DNA of 64,000 nt, from positions 124,001 to 188,000 of the forward strand of contig NZ_VEIY01000003.1 of the NCBI RefSeq assembly GCF_007680845.1, read 5' to 3'. This document shows, in pieces, positions 62,980 through 64,000 of this stretch. The stretch is from Curtobacterium pusillum. GTDB lineage: Bacteria; Actinomycetota; Actinomycetes; Actinomycetales; Microbacteriaceae. How positions within the stretch are numbered: the first letter of the stretch is position 1; every line of letters starts with the position of its first letter. The notes under the pieces were generated by a model. That model was not told the origin of the DNA, ran no database searches, and saw only the letters and a list, made by a program, of their open reading frames with translations. The position numbers and the translations under genes are program-made.

Positions 62980-64000
62980 TCACGACGGGAGGTGCGGACC
63001 GTCGTGGGTCACCTGTGGGACCCGCACCGCGCCTCCTGGACCGGTCGCGTCGTCCGCCGGACCGGCGGGGGTCGGCGCGCTGGCCGGGGTCGGCGCGCTC
63101 GGCGTGCTCGTGGGGGTCTGCGCGAGCTTCGCGACGACCGCCGCCGCCGTGGCCGGCCCGACCCCGTTGACCTCGGCGATCGCCTCGGCCGAAGCCTCCC
63201 GCAGTCGCGCGACCGAACCGAAGTGCTTGAGCAGCGCGTTCACGCGGCTCGGCCCGAGGCCCGGGATCTCGGACAGCTGCGACCGGACGTCGCGCTTCCG
63301 GCGGGTGCGCTGGTGCGTGATGGCGAACCGGTGCGCCTCGTCGCGGATGCGCTGGATGAGGAACAGCGCCTCGGAGTTGCGCGGCAGGATCACCGGGAAG
63401 TCGTCGTCGGGCAGCCAGAGTTCCTCGAGGCGCTTCGCGATCCCGACGAGGGCGATGTCGTGCACACCGGCCTCGTCCATCGCGCGCTTCGCGGCCTGCA
63501 CCTGAGGTTGCCCGCCGTCCACGATGAGGAGCTGGGGGCGGTACGCGAAGCGCTTCGTCGGCTTCGACCCCTCGATCACCTCGTCGCTCGTGACGTCGGG
63601 GACGTCGGGCGCCGCGGCGTCCTCGTCCAGGCGCGCCAACCGACGGCTGAGCACCTGGTACATGCTGTCGGTGTCGTCGGTCGTCTCGGCGATCGTGTAC
63701 CGGCGGTACTGGTCCTTGCGGGGCAACCCGTCCTCGAACACCACCATCGACGCAACGACGTTCGTGCCCTGCAGGTGCGAGATGTCGTAGCACTCCATCC
63801 GGAGCGGCGCCTCGGTCATGCCGAGGGCGTCCTGGATGTCCGCCAGTGCCGCCGACCGCGTCGTGTAGTCGGCGGAGCGCTTGGTCTTGTAGAGCATCAG
63901 TGCCTGGGCGGCGTTCTGCGCCGCGGTGCGGGCCAGTCCGGCACGATCGCCACGCTGGGCGGTGCTGAGCTTCGTGCCGCGACCACCGCGCCGTTCGCTG
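62980..64000 (-). CDS. uvrC: Excinuclease ABC subunit C (partial, C-terminal part)
   Basis: The last 339 codons of UvrC; the GIY-YIG nuclease end is outside the window. It cuts DNA on both sides of bulky lesions with Uvr[24 protein letters not shown] is the start of the RNase H-like C-terminal nuclease. [22 protein letters not shown] and [19 protein letters not shown] are the two helix-hairpin-helix motifs. The last 45 residues are Pro/Thr/Ala rich, and the final 17 are encoded by a family 1 repeat element. Confidence 0.94.
   Translation of the reverse strand, partial: SERRGGRGTKLSTAQRGDRAGLARTAAQNAAQALMLYKTKRSADYTTRSAALADIQDALGMTEAPLRMECYDISHLQGTNVVASMVVFEDGLPRKDQYRRYTIAETTDDTDSMYQVLSRRLARLDEDAAAPDVPDVTSDEVIEGSKPTKRFAYRPQLLIVDGGQPQVQAAKRAMDEAGVHDIALVGIAKRLEELWLPDDDFPVILPRNSEALFLIQRIRDEAHRFAITHQRTRRKRDVRSQLSEIPGLGPSRVNALLKHFGSVARLREASAEAIAEVNGVGPATAAAVVAKLAQTPTSTPSAPTPASAPTPAGPADDATGPGGAVRVPQVTHDGPHLPS
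62986..63038. repeat. GGAGGCGCGG-type element (family 1) inside the uvrC 3' end
   Basis: CGGGAGGTGCGG and CCGCGCCTCC enclose GTGGGTC and GGGACCC, giving a stem with an interrupted middle. Unlike other copies it lies inside the reading frame; the uvrC stop follows 4 bases later in the direction of transcription. A second half-site (TCTGGAGGCACGGG) follows in the intergenic part at 62961-62974. Confidence 0.6.

Overview
The window is about 64 kb of very GC-rich chromosomal DNA from a Gram-positive actinobacterium, most likely Curtobacterium or a close relative in Microbacteriaceae. The call rests on marker genes: a mycothiol ligase (mshC), RbpA, WhiA, OpcA, a PafB-type WYL regulator, an actinobacterial glgA/glgC pair, and the block uvrC-rapZ-whiA-gapA-pgk-tpiA-secG-rbpA-pgl-opcA-zwf-pgi-tal-tkt-ctaB-ctaA-suf. 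No phage, integrase, transposase, CRISPR array, toxin-antitoxin pair or defence island was seen. This is core chromosome.

Layout. 1-8.0 kb: PafB (cut by the window edge), an FKBP lipoprotein, a tRNA m1A58 methyltransferase, a HAD phosphatase, a PAC2 protein, mshC, uppP and an M20 peptidase. 8.1-24.8 kb: tRNA-Leu(GAG), a zinc alcohol dehydrogenase, a type II NADH dehydrogenase, a helicase, DNA polymerase IV, an FUSC membrane protein, an acyl-CoA dehydrogenase-like protein, hydrolases, a D,D-carboxypeptidase, a SpoU methyltransferase, a sirtuin and a histidine phosphatase. 24.9-36.1 kb: a membrane protein, a glycosyltransferase, an alpha/beta hydrolase, trehalose synthase, an exonuclease, L31 type B, an ABC ATPase, divergent glgA/glgC, serB and fabG. 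36.2-47.6 kb: a SURF1 operon, an ABC-F protein, bioY, the SUF Fe-S operon and the haem A genes ctaA/ctaB. 48-64 kb: the pentose phosphate operon tkt-tal-pgi-zwf-opcA-pgl, then the lower-glycolysis operon gapA-pgk-tpiA with secG and rbpA, then whiA, rapZ and the 3' part of uvrC.

How the genes work together. The 48-60 kb block holds the oxidative and non-oxidative pentose phosphate enzymes and the triose stage of glycolysis. SUF supplies Fe-S clusters. CtaA, CtaB and SURF1 serve cytochrome oxidase. GlgC, GlgA and TreS handle storage glucan and trehalose. MshC completes a late step of mycothiol synthesis.

The most unusual content lies between genes. At least three interspersed repeat families occur. 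One is a GGAGGCGCGG palindrome that sits just past stop codons. The second is a CGAGCGGGC mosaic element, present as a tandem triplet at 56.4-56.8 kb. The third is a CGACACCGCAC two-hairpin cassette found near 8.4 and 46.2 kb. They collect where genes converge, and at 40.6 kb one family is inserted inside another. A second theme is a TANNNT hexamer exactly 6-7 bases before the start codon of about a dozen genes, which suggests leaderless transcripts and moves the sirtuin start.
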